From a virus: DNA of 64,000 nucleotides. A program made the translations under genes and the position numbers. The stretch spans positions 1 through 64,000 of IMG/VR virus record IMGVR_UViG_3300035183_001163; one strand, written 5' to 3'. The notes under the pieces are model-generated. The model made no database searches. It saw only the letters and a list, made by a program, of their open reading frames with translations, and was not told where the DNA came from. Positions 36,813-45,332 of the stretch are shown here, one piece after another. Numbering within the stretch: position 1 is the stretch's first letter; every line of letters starts with the position of its first letter.

Positions 36813-39800
36813 ATGTTCGGCATCGACGCGGGGAACCTGGGCTGGGACAACGGGGAGCGCGAATTCGGCCACGCGCCCGTCGAGCGTCCGGCATGGGAGG
36901 ACGACCCGTCGCTGTACCCCATCAAGAGCGCTGGGATGGGCTTCGCGGCCATCCTCGACGCGAACGACAGCGCCCGCATCACCATCAACGGGGGCACCGT
37001 CCGAAAGTGGGAGTCCTCGGTCATCTCGCCGTGGAAGCCGTACGGGGACGCCGTGCCGCTGCGCTGGACGTTCCGCGGTTTCGTCTCCGAGGTCGCGTGC
37101 CCGACGATGGGCGGCGACACGACGCCGGCGGGCTCGTCCTACGTCTACTTCGGCGGCTCGCACCGGATGCGCTCCGGCATCTCCGCGGCCATCACCGAGG
37201 TCTACAACGCGGGTGCGTACGCCATCGGGGGTGGCATCGCGACGTGGCCGGCAACGAACACGACGCCGGGGTGGGACTTCACCCAGGGCACCGCGGGCAA
37301 CCAGCCCACCGACGTCGGCGGCGCTCCGCGCGGCGACGGCGTGGACGACTACCTGGACGCGGCGGGCATCACCGTCGATGACCTCATGCAGACCACGGGC
37401 GTGGCCGGCACCGCCACGTTCCTCGTCTACCCGCTCGCGGCGCTCCCCGCGGTGCTCGGCACGAACACGGCGCAGTCGCCCTACTCCAATCCAGCCGTCT
37501 TCTCCGACGGGCTCGGGTACGTCGGCGTCCACGTCCACGACGCGGGCGTGACGTTCGGCGCGTACGACGGCGTGGGCCGCGACCTCGGTGGAGGCCCCAA
37601 CGACGGCTGGCAGATGGTCACGGTGATGCCGCCGTCGTCCGTCATCGTGAACAACTACCTGCTCATCCAGATTCGATGGGACGGGACGGCGGGGACGATG
37701 GAGCTGCGCGTCGGGGACGCGGCGAGTGGAACGATGAGCGCGTGGTCGTCGGCGGCCTTCGGCGGCGTCCAGGTCACGACCGGCGTGCCGCGTCTCTTCG
37801 GCAATTACGCGCTCAGCGCGATGTTCGAGGGGTACATCTACGCCCACGAATACTACGCGGGCGTCCTCGAAGACGAGCGCGCTGACGAGCAGCTCCGCGA
37901 CGTCCAGGCGCGCGTGGGCGTGAACTGCGGCGCGCCCTCGCTCGGCATCGCCGACGCGGAGAAGGCGCTGGCCCCCGACGGCTCCGGCTCGGTGGAAGGA
38001 ACCATCGTCTGGACGGTGTCGCGGCTCGACACGTGGACGGTCGGCTCCACCCTCGGCTACGACGCGAAGGGCGTCTGGTCCACGAGCGCCTATTGGCTCG
38101 GCTTGAACGCGGTCCAGCAGAGCGGCGTCCCGAAGCACGCCTCCGCGTTCTTCGACGCCGGCGGCGCGGACGGGCGCGCGCTCTTCGTCAACACCGGCTT
38201 CAGCGAGTGGCACCTCACGACGCAGCGCCAGGACCGCGGCCGCCACAAGCTGCACAAGGACGGGGACCTCACGACGCTCCAGCAGTCGGCGGCGAACCTC
38301 GACGGGAACCCCAACGCCGGCGGCCAGTACATCTTTTTCGGCTACGGCGCGGGCGGCGCGGACTACATGCAGGGCGGCGTAGCGCTCTGGATGGTGGCCG
38401 CCACGACGGGCTGGGAGGACGCGCGCATCCGCGACGTGGACCGCTGGGCCATGGCGGAATTCGTCACGGCCGCCGCGGTCAACATCACGGGCACTGGCTC
38501 GCTCGCGCTCTCGCCGCTCTCGCTCTCCGCGAGCGGCCAGGTCCGCTTCATCGGCACCGCCACGCACACGCTCTCGTCACTCTCGTCGTCGGCGAACGGG
38601 GTCGAGACGTTCACCGGGACCGCGACGTGCGCGCTCCAGCCCCTCAGCGGCGCGGCCAGCGGGGCCGAGACGTTCACGGGCACCGCGACGCTCGCCGCCT
38701 CGCCGCTCAGCAGCTCCGCGACCGGCAGCGAGACGTTCTCCGGGACGTGCTCGCTCTCGCTCTCGTCGCTCTCGTCGTCGGGCTCCGGGCAGCTCCGCTT
38801 CACGGGTACGGGGACGTGCGCGCTCTCCCCGCTCAGCAGCTCCGCGACCGGCGCGGAGACGTTCTCGGGCTCGGCCACCCACGCGCTCCAGCCGTTCTCG
38901 TCGTCGGCCTCCGGCGTGAACACGCCGCCCCCGGTGACCGGGACGTGCTCGCTCGCCCTCTCGCCGCTCTCGTCCTCGGGGACCGCGCTCGAAACCTTCA
39001 CCGGCACGTGTGCGCTGGCCCTCTCGTCCTTGTCGGGGACGGGCTCGGGCGCCGAGACCTTCTCCGGCTCCGCGACGCTCGCCGCCTCTCCGCTCGCGAG
39101 CAGCGCGAGCGGCAACGTGGCCAACCCGGTGACGGGAACGGCCACGCTCGCGTGCTCGCCGCTCTCGTCGTCCGCGAGCGGCATCGAGACCTTCTCCGGC
39201 TCCGCGACGCTCGCCGCGTCGTCGCTGTCTGCCGCCGCGACGGGCGCGGAGACGTTCTCGGGTACGTGCTCGCTCGACCTCCAACCGCTCGCGTCGACGG
39301 GCTCCGGCGTCGTCGCCAACCCGGTCACCGGGACCGCGTCGCTCACGTGCTCGCCGCTGTCCGCGAGCGCGGTCGCCATCGAGACGTTCACGGGAACGGC
39401 GTCGCTCGCGCTCTCGCCGCTCTCGTCCCAGGGCACCGGCGCGGAGACGTTCACCGGCACGGCGTCGCTCGCGCTGGCGCCGCTGCTCGGGGACGCGAGC
39501 GGCAACGTGGCCAATCCGGTGACCGGCACCGCGACCCTGGACCTCAAGTCCCTCGGCCTCGACGCGGTCGGGGCGTGGGGCGTGTCCGGCACCGCGACGT
39601 TGGCGCTCCAGGCGCTCTCGTCGTCCGGTGCGGGTGCCGAGACCTTCGCCGGGGCCGCTGCGCTCGACCTCCGGCCGCTCGACGCGAGCGCCACGGGCGC
39701 CGAGACGTTCACCGGAGCAGCCACCCTGGCGCTCTCGCCGCTCTCCGCCGAAGGCGCCGGCGGTCAGGGCGTCTTCTTCACGGGCACCGGCTCGCTCGCG

Positions 39801-40496
39801 CTCTCGCCGCTCGCGGCGACGGCTGCGGGAGAAGAAACCTTCTCTGGCGCGGCCAACTTGGCCCTCGCGCCCCTCAATTCCACGGCGGCCGCAGAGCAGC
39901 GCTTCACGGGCTCCGCGACCCTTGCGCTCCAGTCCCTCGCCGGCGAGGCGAGCGGCAACGCGCTCAACCCGGTCACGGGCACGGCCTCGCTTGCGCTCCA
40001 GCCGCTCGCGAGCACCGCGGCGGGCGCGGAGACGTTCTCGGGCGCGGCGGCGTTGTCGCTCTCGTCGCTCTCGCCGGCGGGTGTCGGAGGAAGCGCGGTC
40101 ACCGGCACGGCCATCCTGGCGCTGTCGCCGCTCGACGTCTCCGGCTCGGGCGTGTACGTCCCGCCGCCGGTCACGGGCACCGCGACGCTCGCCCTCAGCC
40201 CGTTCGCCGGCCTCGCGTTCGCCCAGCAGCGCTTCACCGGCTCCGCGCAGCTCGCGCTCTCGTCGCTCGTCATCGACGGTGCGGCGTTCTACTTCACTGA
40301 GCCGCCGCCTCCGAAGCCGGGCGTGGCGCGCATCTTCGTCCAGCCCAAGGCGCGCGCTCGCGTCGTCCTCGGCGCGGTGGCGCTCGCGTCCGTCCTCGAA
40401 GCCGCGTCGAAGGCGCGCGCGAGCAGCGTCCTCGGCCCGACGGCGAAGGCGACGACGGCTCCGACTCCGAAGGGACGCGCGAAGCCCAAGGCGTGA
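36813..40496 (+). CDS. Large repeat-containing virion surface / fibre protein
   Basis: 1,227 residues. Residues 1-550 form a globular part with a lectin/LamG-like beta sandwich (AGNQPTDVGGAPRGDGVDDY, LIQIRWDGTAGTMELRVGDA, LFGNYALSAMFEGYIYAHEY). From about residue 558 there are roughly 28 tandem 21-residue units of consensus F[TS]GTATLALSPLSSSATGAE. The C-terminal tail is Lys/Arg-rich (PKGRAKPKA). It is most likely a fibre or capsid-surface adhesin, the globular part binding host or environmental glycans. No chaperone gene is evident. Confidence 0.75.
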   Translation: MFGIDAGNLGWDNGEREFGHAPVERPAWEDDPSLYPIKSAGMGFAAILDANDSARITINGGTVRKWESSVISPWKPYGDAVPLRWTFRGFVSEVACPTMGGDTTPAGSSYVYFGGSHRMRSGISAAITEVYNAGAYAIGGGIATWPATNTTPGWDFTQGTAGNQPTDVGGAPRGDGVDDYLDAAGITVDDLMQTTGVAGTATFLVYPLAALPAVLGTNTAQSPYSNPAVFSDGLGYVGVHVHDAGVTFGAYDGVGRDLGGGPNDGWQMVTVMPPSSVIVNNYLLIQIRWDGTAGTMELRVGDAASGTMSAWSSAAFGGVQVTTGVPRLFGNYALSAMFEGYIYAHEYYAGVLEDERADEQLRDVQARVGVNCGAPSLGIADAEKALAPDGSGSVEGTIVWTVSRLDTWTVGSTLGYDAKGVWSTSAYWLGLNAVQQSGVPKHASAFFDAGGADGRALFVNTGFSEWHLTTQRQDRGRHKLHKDGDLTTLQQSAANLDGNPNAGGQYIFFGYGAGGADYMQGGVALWMVAATTGWEDARIRDVDRWAMAEFVTAAAVNITGTGSLALSPLSLSASGQVRFIGTATHTLSSLSSSANGVETFTGTATCALQPLSGAASGAETFTGTATLAASPLSSSATGSETFSGTCSLSLSSLSSSGSGQLRFTGTGTCALSPLSSSATGAETFSGSATHALQPFSSSASGVNTPPPVTGTCSLALSPLSSSGTALETFTGTCALALSSLSGTGSGAETFSGSATLAASPLASSASGNVANPVTGTATLACSPLSSSASGIETFSGSATLAASSLSAAATGAETFSGTCSLDLQPLASTGSGVVANPVTGTASLTCSPLSASAVAIETFTGTASLALSPLSSQGTGAETFTGTASLALAPLLGDASGNVANPVTGTATLDLKSLGLDAVGAWGVSGTATLALQALSSSGAGAETFAGAAALDLRPLDASATGAETFTGAATLALSPLSAEGAGGQGVFFTGTGSLALSPLAATAAGEETFSGAANLALAPLNSTAAAEQRFTGSATLALQSLAGEASGNALNPVTGTASLALQPLASTAAGAETFSGAAALSLSSLSPAGVGGSAVTGTAILALSPLDVSGSGVYVPPPVTGTATLALSPFAGLAFAQQRFTGSAQLALSSLVIDGAAFYFTEPPPPKPGVARIFVQPKARARVVLGAVALASVLEAASKARASSVLGPTAKATTAPTPKGRAKPKA
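38484..40299 (+). repeat. About 28 tandem 63-bp repeats inside the surface protein gene
   Basis: Each unit encodes about 21 residues, x[TS]G(T/S)ATLALSPLSSSASG.. . Units are joined by three connector types: -GAET/F, -GNVANP/V and -PPP/V. Near-identical DNA blocks recur, such as those encoding ASGNVANPVTG at about 39111 and 39499, indicating recent recombination or slippage. Confidence 0.85.
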
Positions 40497-40502
40497 TACC
40501 AT
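40494..40502 (+). promoter_or_regulatory. Extended -10 element, leaderless start
   Basis: TGA-TACCAT overlaps the stop codon of the repeat protein and ends 6 bases before ATG 40509. Confidence 0.55.
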
Positions 40503-40508
40503 CGGCCC

Positions 40509-40841
40509 ATGGCCGACTTCTCCATCAAGCGCAACGACCGGCGGCCGTACATCCGCATGTCGCTCGGCTACGACGACGGGAGCGCGGCCAACCTCGCGTT
40601 CGCGACCGGCGTGCGCTTTCTCATGCGCGAGTGCAAGACGGGGAAGCTCAAGGTCAGCGCGGCGGCCATCGTGGTCGACGCCGAGACCGGCCTCGTGGAG
40701 TACCAGTGGGCCGTCGGCGACACGAACACCCCCGGCAAGTACGACGTGGAGTGGGAAGTGACGTGGGGGGACGGCAAGCCCCAGACCTTCCCCGGCGAGG
40801 GGTACAACACCGTCGAGGTCACCGCCGACCTCGGCCCGTAG
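40509..40841 (+). CDS. BppU-like baseplate/fibre Ig-type protein
   Basis: 110 residues. ADFSIKRNDRRPYIRMSLGY, VRFLMRECKTGKLKVSAAAI, GLVEYQWAVGDTNTPGKYDV and WEVTWGDGKPQTFPGEGYNT match the small beta-sandwich found at the N-terminus of phage baseplate upper proteins. It probably attaches or caps fibres. No ribosome binding site is present; an extended -10 lies at the leaderless spacing. Confidence 0.75.
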   Translation: MADFSIKRNDRRPYIRMSLGYDDGSAANLAFATGVRFLMRECKTGKLKVSAAAIVVDAETGLVEYQWAVGDTNTPGKYDVEWEVTWGDGKPQTFPGEGYNTVEVTADLGP

Positions 40842-40848
40842 GTGTACC

Positions 40849-41247
40849 GTGGACGCCCCACCTATCTTCCGTCCGTCGGATTGGGTTCTGGCCGACGGAG
40901 GCCGCGGGCTCGCGAGCGACATCGTGGTCATCACGAGCGCGGCGGCGCACGAGCTGCGCGTGTTCGGCTTCCACCCCGACCCCGCGACGGAGGCCCACGG
41001 CTTCTCTGGCGCGTACCTCGCGCCGCGCTGGCTGCTCGAATTCGTCGGCGCCACCGTCCTACACGCGAACGTACGCCCGTACGGCCCGAGCGACCCCGTG
41101 GCGACCGCGCTCGCCGACGCGCTCGTGGAGCGCGCGGAGCGCGTCATCCAGCGGGGGCTCGACGACCCGGCGTGGGCGGCCGCGATGCTCGTCGCGCTCC
41201 AGGTCGGCGGGCTCCCCGCGGTCGCGCCGATGCTCGGGGGCCGATAG
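40849..41247 (+). CDS. Unknown protein
   Basis: 132 residues from GTG 40849. FRPSDWVLADGGRGLASDIV, HELRVFGFHPDPATEAHGFS and a C-terminal helix pair ending PAVAPMLGGR. Could be an adaptor of the preceding BppU-like protein. Not recognised. Confidence 0.55.
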   Translation: MDAPPIFRPSDWVLADGGRGLASDIVVITSAAAHELRVFGFHPDPATEAHGFSGAYLAPRWLLEFVGATVLHANVRPYGPSDPVATALADALVERAERVIQRGLDDPAWAAAMLVALQVGGLPAVAPMLGGR

Positions 41248-41477
41248 TGCCGCGCCGGTACTCCACCGTCCACGTCGCACGCGGAGCGACGGCACCCGAG
41301 GCGCTCTCCGCGCTGCTCGCCGACCTCGCCGCGACGGTCCCCGACGCGGACCCGGACACCGTGCTCGTCATCCAGGCGCGCGCGGAGCACGACGGCTCCG
41401 GCTTCGTCGCGACCGCGACGCTCTGGCGGTACGACCGGCTGCCGCCGGAGCTGGCGGAGACGGTACGGCCCCGCTAG
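41247..41477 (+). CDS. Unknown small protein
   Basis: 76 residues from GTG 41247. RRYSTVHVARGATAPEALSA and DTVLVIQARAEHDGSGFVAT suggest a ferredoxin-like alpha/beta fold. Last gene of the surface-protein run. Confidence 0.5.
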   Translation: MPRRYSTVHVARGATAPEALSALLADLAATVPDADPDTVLVIQARAEHDGSGFVATATLWRYDRLPPELAETVRPR

Positions 41478-41505
41478 CCCGGTACTGGGCTGAGCTTTTT
41501 CGCGC

Positions 41506-41538
41506 CGGATTCCTCAAGGAATCCGACCCCGTTGGGGT
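41506..41538 (+). terminator. Two adjacent hairpins before class A promoter 2
   Basis: CGGATTCC-TCAA-GGAATCCG (perfect 8-bp stem) followed directly by ACCCC-GTT-GGGGT. They separate the surface-protein operon from the promoter at 41567. A TTTTT lies just before rather than after the stem, so termination on the plus strand would be non-canonical. Confidence 0.5.
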
Positions 41539-41545
41539 GTGAATA

Positions 41546-41637
41546 GAAAAAAGAGACTCGGAAGACTTGCAAGAGTACGAAGCCGGCCGTAAGCTCTCTG
41601 AACCGGCGCAAAGAACGCCGCGAAGGAGAAGACGACG
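41546..41637 (+). promoter_or_regulatory. Class A promoter/leader, copy 2
   Basis: A-tract (GAAAAAAGAGACTCGG), TTGCAA (41567-41572), 17-base spacer, TAAGCT (41590-41595). Leader hairpin CGGCG-CAAAGAA-CGCCG (41604-41620), then AAGGAGAAGACGACG and ATG 41638. Nearly identical to copy 1 from A-tract to start codon. Confidence 0.8.
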
Positions 41638-41850
41638 ATGGCCAAGCAGCGCACTCTGAAGAGCATCCAGTGGGGCGAGACGTTCCGCGTGGTGGGGTCC
41701 ACCGACTCCCGCTGGCACGTCGCGAAGCACGGCGCGCTCAAGTGCGGCCAGGGCTACGTCCGCATCACGACGACGTCGACGGCGCGCGAGATTGGCCAGC
41801 CGGAGCACGTCGTCAACATGCACGGCTCGACGCCGGTGGAGGTCCAGTGA
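41638..41850 (+). CDS. Small protein behind class A promoter 2
   Basis: 70 residues. SIQWGETFRVVGSTDSRWHV, GQGYVRITTTSTAREIG: a small all-beta protein. Strong promoter and ribosome site imply high expression. It shares its leader but not its sequence with the gene at 26072. Confidence 0.65.
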   Translation: MAKQRTLKSIQWGETFRVVGSTDSRWHVAKHGALKCGQGYVRITTTSTAREIGQPEHVVNMHGSTPVEVQ

Positions 41851-42107
41851 GCGCCGCAGTCAAGGCAGCGTTCCGCGCGTGGTGCGCGCGGATGGGGTAC
41901 AAGCCCGTGCTCTCCGTCCACGCGCTCTCGCCCGTCGGCGTCGCGGCGCTCCGCTGCCGCAAGGGCTCCTACTCCGTCGAGGTGTCGACGGAGTTGGCGC
42001 CGTCGCAGGAGGCCGTCCGCGCGTCCGGCGCCACGCACGGCTACGCGTACCCGCTCCTCAACAAGCCCGAAGCGGCCGCGCTCGCGTTCTTCGGAGGTGC
42101 GTCGTGA
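41847..42107 (+). CDS. Unknown small protein
   Basis: 86 residues from GTG 41847. FRAWCARMGYKPVLSVHALS, VAALRCRKGSYSVEVSTELA: mixed alpha/beta. GTGA overlaps both sides. Confidence 0.55.
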   Translation: MSAAVKAAFRAWCARMGYKPVLSVHALSPVGVAALRCRKGSYSVEVSTELAPSQEAVRASGATHGYAYPLLNKPEAAALAFFGGAS

Positions 42108-42337
42108 AGCCGAAACTGCGCGCCTTCGTCGTCTGCGCGGAGTGGAACGGCAACCCGTTCACGCGGGAGCTGCTCGACGTCGACGCCGCGAACGAAGCCG
42201 AAGCCCGCCGCATCGCGCAGCGCACGATGGACGACGACTACGAACCCGGCGGCGTCATCGTCGGCGTCGAGGAGCGTCGCCCCGACGGTGGCTGGAACGT
42301 CTCGTCCTTCACGTTCCCGGTGGACTCCCATGGGTGA
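42104..42337 (+). CDS. Unknown small protein
   Basis: 77 residues. LRAFVVCAEWNGNPFTRELL, VDAANEAEARRIAQRTMDDD and GVIVGVEERRPDGGWNV follow a beta-alpha-beta layout like small DUF-type phage proteins with a 'DVDAxxEAEARxIA' helix. Confidence 0.55.
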   Translation: MKPKLRAFVVCAEWNGNPFTRELLDVDAANEAEARRIAQRTMDDDYEPGGVIVGVEERRPDGGWNVSSFTFPVDSHG

Positions 42338-42755
42338 CACCGACCGGCCGCCGTGCTTGCCGCACGTCTGCGCCTGCGGCGCGACGTACACGGCTGAAGA
42401 GTGGTGGGCGCTCCCGTTCCCCGCGAGCGGCATCGACCTCTGGGATGACGGCGTCGTCGCGCTCCGGCTCCGCAACTGCCGGAAGTGCGGGACGACGTTC
42501 GCGCAGGTGCTCCCGGAGAGCGCCGCGGCGCTCGTCGTCCAGGCCGTAGCAGCCTCGCCGTTCAGGCACCTGGGCGTCGAGGAGCCGGCGCTCGTGTCCC
42601 GTCTCCGGGACATCTACGGGCTGGAGCCGCGCGACGTCCGCGCTGGGCTCGCGCTCGCGGTGCTCGACGGCCGGCTCAGCCCGACGACTCCGCGCCGCGC
42701 GGACGTTCCGCCGAACGTGCTGGCGTACGTCTTCGTGCGGCAGAATCCCCGCTAG
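42330..42755 (+). CDS. Zinc-ribbon plus winged-helix-like protein
   Basis: 141 residues. CLPHVCACGATYTAEEWWAL and LRNCRKCGTTFAQVL provide a four- or five-cysteine ribbon. The C-terminal part (ALVSRLRDIYGLEPRDVRAG, LALAVLDGRLSPTT) resembles the helical core of the array proteins. Confidence 0.55.
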   Translation: MGDTDRPPCLPHVCACGATYTAEEWWALPFPASGIDLWDDGVVALRLRNCRKCGTTFAQVLPESAAALVVQAVAASPFRHLGVEEPALVSRLRDIYGLEPRDVRAGLALAVLDGRLSPTTPRRADVPPNVLAYVFVRQNPR

Positions 42756-42780
42756 TTTCGACCAATTACCAAGAATCGAC

Positions 42781-42858
42781 CGCGGAAGACTTGCAAGAGT
42801 CGGAAGAATCCGTATGCTCTATTGGGTCGGCGCGAAGACGCCGCAAAGGAGCCCAACG
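42781..42858 (+). promoter_or_regulatory. Class A promoter/leader, copy 3 (most diverged)
   Basis: TTGCAA (42791-42796), 16-base spacer, TATGCT (42813-42818). Leader hairpin CGGCG-CGAAGA-CGCCG (42828-42843), CAAAGGAG and ATG 42859. The A-tract is replaced by CCAATTACCAAGAATCGACC, yet GGAAGACTTGCAAGAGT and the hairpin are kept. Confidence 0.75.
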
Positions 42859-43257
42859 ATGAAGACCCGCGAGCAGCTCATCCAGGAAGCCAACGACGCC
42901 GTCTCCGCGTTCCCGCAGTACCGCGGCCGCTTCGACGGCATGCAGGTCGGCGTCGCGAAGCGCGATGTCACGACGAAGCTCGGGCTGGCGGTCGCCAAGG
43001 GCGAGCGCGTCCTGTTCGAGCGCAATGAGCGCGACGGGGACACGTTCTGGAGCGCGCGCAACGCGTGCCTCACCGGCGTCCCCCGCGGCTACATCGTCGA
43101 GGCGTTCGACGCCGTCGAGGTCGCGTACCGCGTTCCCGGCAAGGCGCCGCGCCGCCGCGTGCTCAAGACGCAGCGCGCGATGGACGCGTTCCTCGCGAAG
43201 CTCTCCGACGACGGCGGCGAGGTGCTCGCGTACGCGAAGCCGGAGGGCTCGTCGTGA
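42859..43257 (+). CDS. Unknown protein behind class A promoter 3
   Basis: 132 residues. TREQLIQEANDAVSAFPQYR, VAKRDVTTKLGLAVAKGERV, FWSARNACLTGVPRGYIVEA: alpha/beta, no motif identified. First gene of a four-gene operon (42859-45291). Confidence 0.6.
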   Translation: MKTREQLIQEANDAVSAFPQYRGRFDGMQVGVAKRDVTTKLGLAVAKGERVLFERNERDGDTFWSARNACLTGVPRGYIVEAFDAVEVAYRVPGKAPRRRVLKTQRAMDAFLAKLSDDGGEVLAYAKPEGSS

Positions 43258-43907
43258 GCGACATCGTCGGGCCGGCGGCGCGCATCGTCGCGCAGATGCT
43301 CGCGGCGCTCCGCGCTCGTCCGGAGTACCACTTCACGCGGCGCGAATGCACCGGGTGCGGGATGCCCGTCGAGCGCGGGCGCTTCGCCGACCACGTGAAG
43401 ACGAAGCGGTGCCAGCAGGCAACGGCCGTCAAGCGGCTCAAGGCTGCTCGGTGGTCGTCGTCGTGGAGCGCGCGGTCGAAGCTGCGGGCGCTCGGCCTCC
43501 CGTTCATCGACTGGCCGACGGTGAAGGACTCGCGCGGCTCGCTCACCGACGACGGATGGGCGCCCGAGTGGGCGGCGTGGTTCGCGCGCGAGTGGCCGAT
43601 GGTGAAGCCGGACCTGGCCGACGTCCGCGCGGGCCGCTGCGACAGCTCGGAGGTCCCGAAGGACCAGGCGTCGATGCGGCTCTTCCTGGAGCGCGCGATG
43701 GCCGACGTGACGACGATGAAGGCGCTGCTCGCCGTCTTCGACATGTACCCCGTCGACGAGGATGAATCGTGTAGCGTCCGGCGCGACGCGAACAAGCGCC
43801 GCGTCGACGCCATCGCGCTGCTCGCGCGCGAAGTCTTCGCGCCGCCGACTCCGCCGGAGCAGGAGTGGCAGCTCACCGTCCTCTCGCGCTTCGACGAGGT
43901 GCGGTGA
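43254..43907 (+). CDS. Zinc-knuckle protein
   Basis: 217 residues. HFTRRECTGCGMPVERGRFA then DHVKTKRC forms a CxxC-H-C knuckle similar to the minus-strand gene at 15916. The following 150 residues are helical with several Trp. Possibly a nucleic-acid-binding early protein. Confidence 0.6.
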   Translation: MSDIVGPAARIVAQMLAALRARPEYHFTRRECTGCGMPVERGRFADHVKTKRCQQATAVKRLKAARWSSSWSARSKLRALGLPFIDWPTVKDSRGSLTDDGWAPEWAAWFAREWPMVKPDLADVRAGRCDSSEVPKDQASMRLFLERAMADVTTMKALLAVFDMYPVDEDESCSVRRDANKRRVDAIALLAREVFAPPTPPEQEWQLTVLSRFDEVR

Positions 43908-44599
43908 TGGCCGTCCCCACCGTCAAGAAGCCGCCGGCGGCGCTGTCGGATGCCGAGGTCGAAGCGTCGCTCCCCGAGGGCGTGCGCTCCGACCACAACA
44001 GCCCTCCGCCGGGCTGGAAGCCGTTTCCGTACCCCATCCCGAAGACGGCCGCGGAGGCCGAGGCCGCCGGATGGCGCGTCGCGGGTCCGCTGCTCTCCGG
44101 CCCGAACAGCGGCATCAGCTCCGCCGTCGAGCACATATGGACCGCGCTCGTGTGCGCGCCGCCGTTCTCGGACACGCTCCCGCTCCGCATCGTCTGGTTC
44201 CGGGCGCCGGGCTGGTACGAGAAGGACCTGGGCCGCGACGCGCGCGGACGACGCCGGACGCGCAAGTACAAGGTCAGCGCGGAGAGCGTCTGCCGGCTCG
44301 TGAAGCGGCGCTACGGGGACCGGCTCCTCTGGGCGCAGCGCGCGTTCGGGCTCCGGCGCTTCGGCGACGCACGCACGAGCGTCCACTATCGGCTCCCGCC
44401 GCACGTCTACGACGCATGGAGCTTCGTCGTGCGCTTTCTCCGCGTCGGCAGCGCGGAGCAGCGCGCGCTGGGCGCGGAGGCGGCGCTGTACGCGCACACG
44501 TACGGCCCCGACGCGCTCCGGACGCTCCAGAGCACGATGGACCTCGAAGGCCCCGGCGGCGTCCGTACGCTGCTCCTCACGTGGTGGAGGTTCACGTGA
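43907..44599 (+). CDS. Unknown protein
   Basis: 230 residues. A Pro-rich acidic N-terminus; PPPGWKPFPYPIPKTAAEAE; IVWFRAPGWYEKDLGRDARG; basic KRRYGDRLLWAQRAFGLRRF; ends in a Trp-Arg-Phe tail. No family recognised. Confidence 0.55.
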   Translation: MAVPTVKKPPAALSDAEVEASLPEGVRSDHNSPPPGWKPFPYPIPKTAAEAEAAGWRVAGPLLSGPNSGISSAVEHIWTALVCAPPFSDTLPLRIVWFRAPGWYEKDLGRDARGRRRTRKYKVSAESVCRLVKRRYGDRLLWAQRAFGLRRFGDARTSVHYRLPPHVYDAWSFVVRFLRVGSAEQRALGAEAALYAHTYGPDALRTLQSTMDLEGPGGVRTLLLTWWRFT

Positions 44600-45291
44600 A
44601 CGTCGTCACTCCCCGAGGGCTCCGGCGCGGCGTCATGCAGCCGTGGAGCGAGCCGCACGACGTCCCCTTCACGAAGGACGCCGTGTACCCCTTCCCCGCC
44701 GACTACTACGCGCGCCGGACGCCGCGCGGAGAGCGCCAGTTGAAGTGCCTCGTGTGCGACCGCGTCCTCCTCGAACGCGGATGGGAGGCGCACGTCGAGA
44801 CGTACCACCACCGCGCCGGCGTCTTCGCGCGAGACGCGCGCCGCCGCGGGCTTCGGCTTCTCGGGCCGTTCGCGCCGGAGTCGTCGCGGTACGAGGAGTG
44901 GCGCGTCGAGGCGTGGATGGACTTGCTGCTCCGCGGCCGCGTGCGCATCGAGCTGCTCCCGACGCGGACGGCCTTTGGCCGCCGACGCCCGGGGAAGGCG
45001 CCCGACCGGCGCGCGGTCTGGGTCCCGTTCTGGGCCTACAAGCTGCTCGACGGCTCCGGGTACGAGCGCGAAGAGCGCCCGGACATGGTCGGCGGGCCGC
45101 TCGTGACGCTGCTCCGGTGGGGGTCGCGCGACGACGAGACGGGCGCGGCGCTTCTCGCGCTCGCGAAGCTCGTGAACGGGCCGGATGAGTACCGCCAGAA
45201 GGTGGTTGAACTCTACGAATCCATACACCTAATTCCGGCTGGCCGAAAAAAGAGATTCGGAAGACTTGCAAGAGTACGAAGCCGGAATTAG
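44596..45291 (+). CDS. C2H2-type zinc-finger protein
   Basis: 231 residues from GTG 44596. LKCLVCDRVLLERGWEAHVE then TYHH is a C-x2-C-x12-H-x4-H finger. The rest (RRGLRLLGPFAPESSRYEEW, FGRRRPGKAPDRRAVWVPFW) is basic and aromatic. Its last 17 codons run through the A-tract and -35 of class A promoter 4, and its TAG lies in that -10. Confidence 0.6.
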   Translation: MNVVTPRGLRRGVMQPWSEPHDVPFTKDAVYPFPADYYARRTPRGERQLKCLVCDRVLLERGWEAHVETYHHRAGVFARDARRRGLRLLGPFAPESSRYEEWRVEAWMDLLLRGRVRIELLPTRTAFGRRRPGKAPDRRAVWVPFWAYKLLDGSGYEREERPDMVGGPLVTLLRWGSRDDETGAALLALAKLVNGPDEYRQKVVELYESIHLIPAGRKKRFGRLARVRSRN

Positions 45292-45332
45292 GCTTCTCTG
45301 TACGGCCCGAAGCGGCCGCAAAGGAGAGCCCG
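45245..45332 (+). promoter_or_regulatory. Class A promoter/leader, copy 4
   Basis: A-tract GAAAAAAGAGATTCGG, TTGCAA (45266-45271), 17-base spacer, TAGGCT (45289-45294). Leader hairpin CGGCC-CGAAGC-GGCCG (45303-45318), CAAAGGAG and ATG 45333. Relative to the other copies the loop-closing pair is C-G instead of G-C, a compensatory change. Confidence 0.8.

Noticed and set aside
38484-40299. CRISPR-like regular repeats
   Set aside because: Units are in frame, lack unique spacers of constant length and encode a protein repeat.
40845-40851. TACCGT overlapping GTG 40849
   Set aside because: The start codon lies inside the hexamer, so it cannot serve as that gene's -10, and no other start is at 6-7 bases.
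38577-41390. 937-codon open frame on the minus strand opposite the repeat protein
   Set aside because: It mirrors the repetitive high-GC gene and is Arg/Glu/Gly-rich without any domain; the plus-strand reading has lectin-like and repeat structure.
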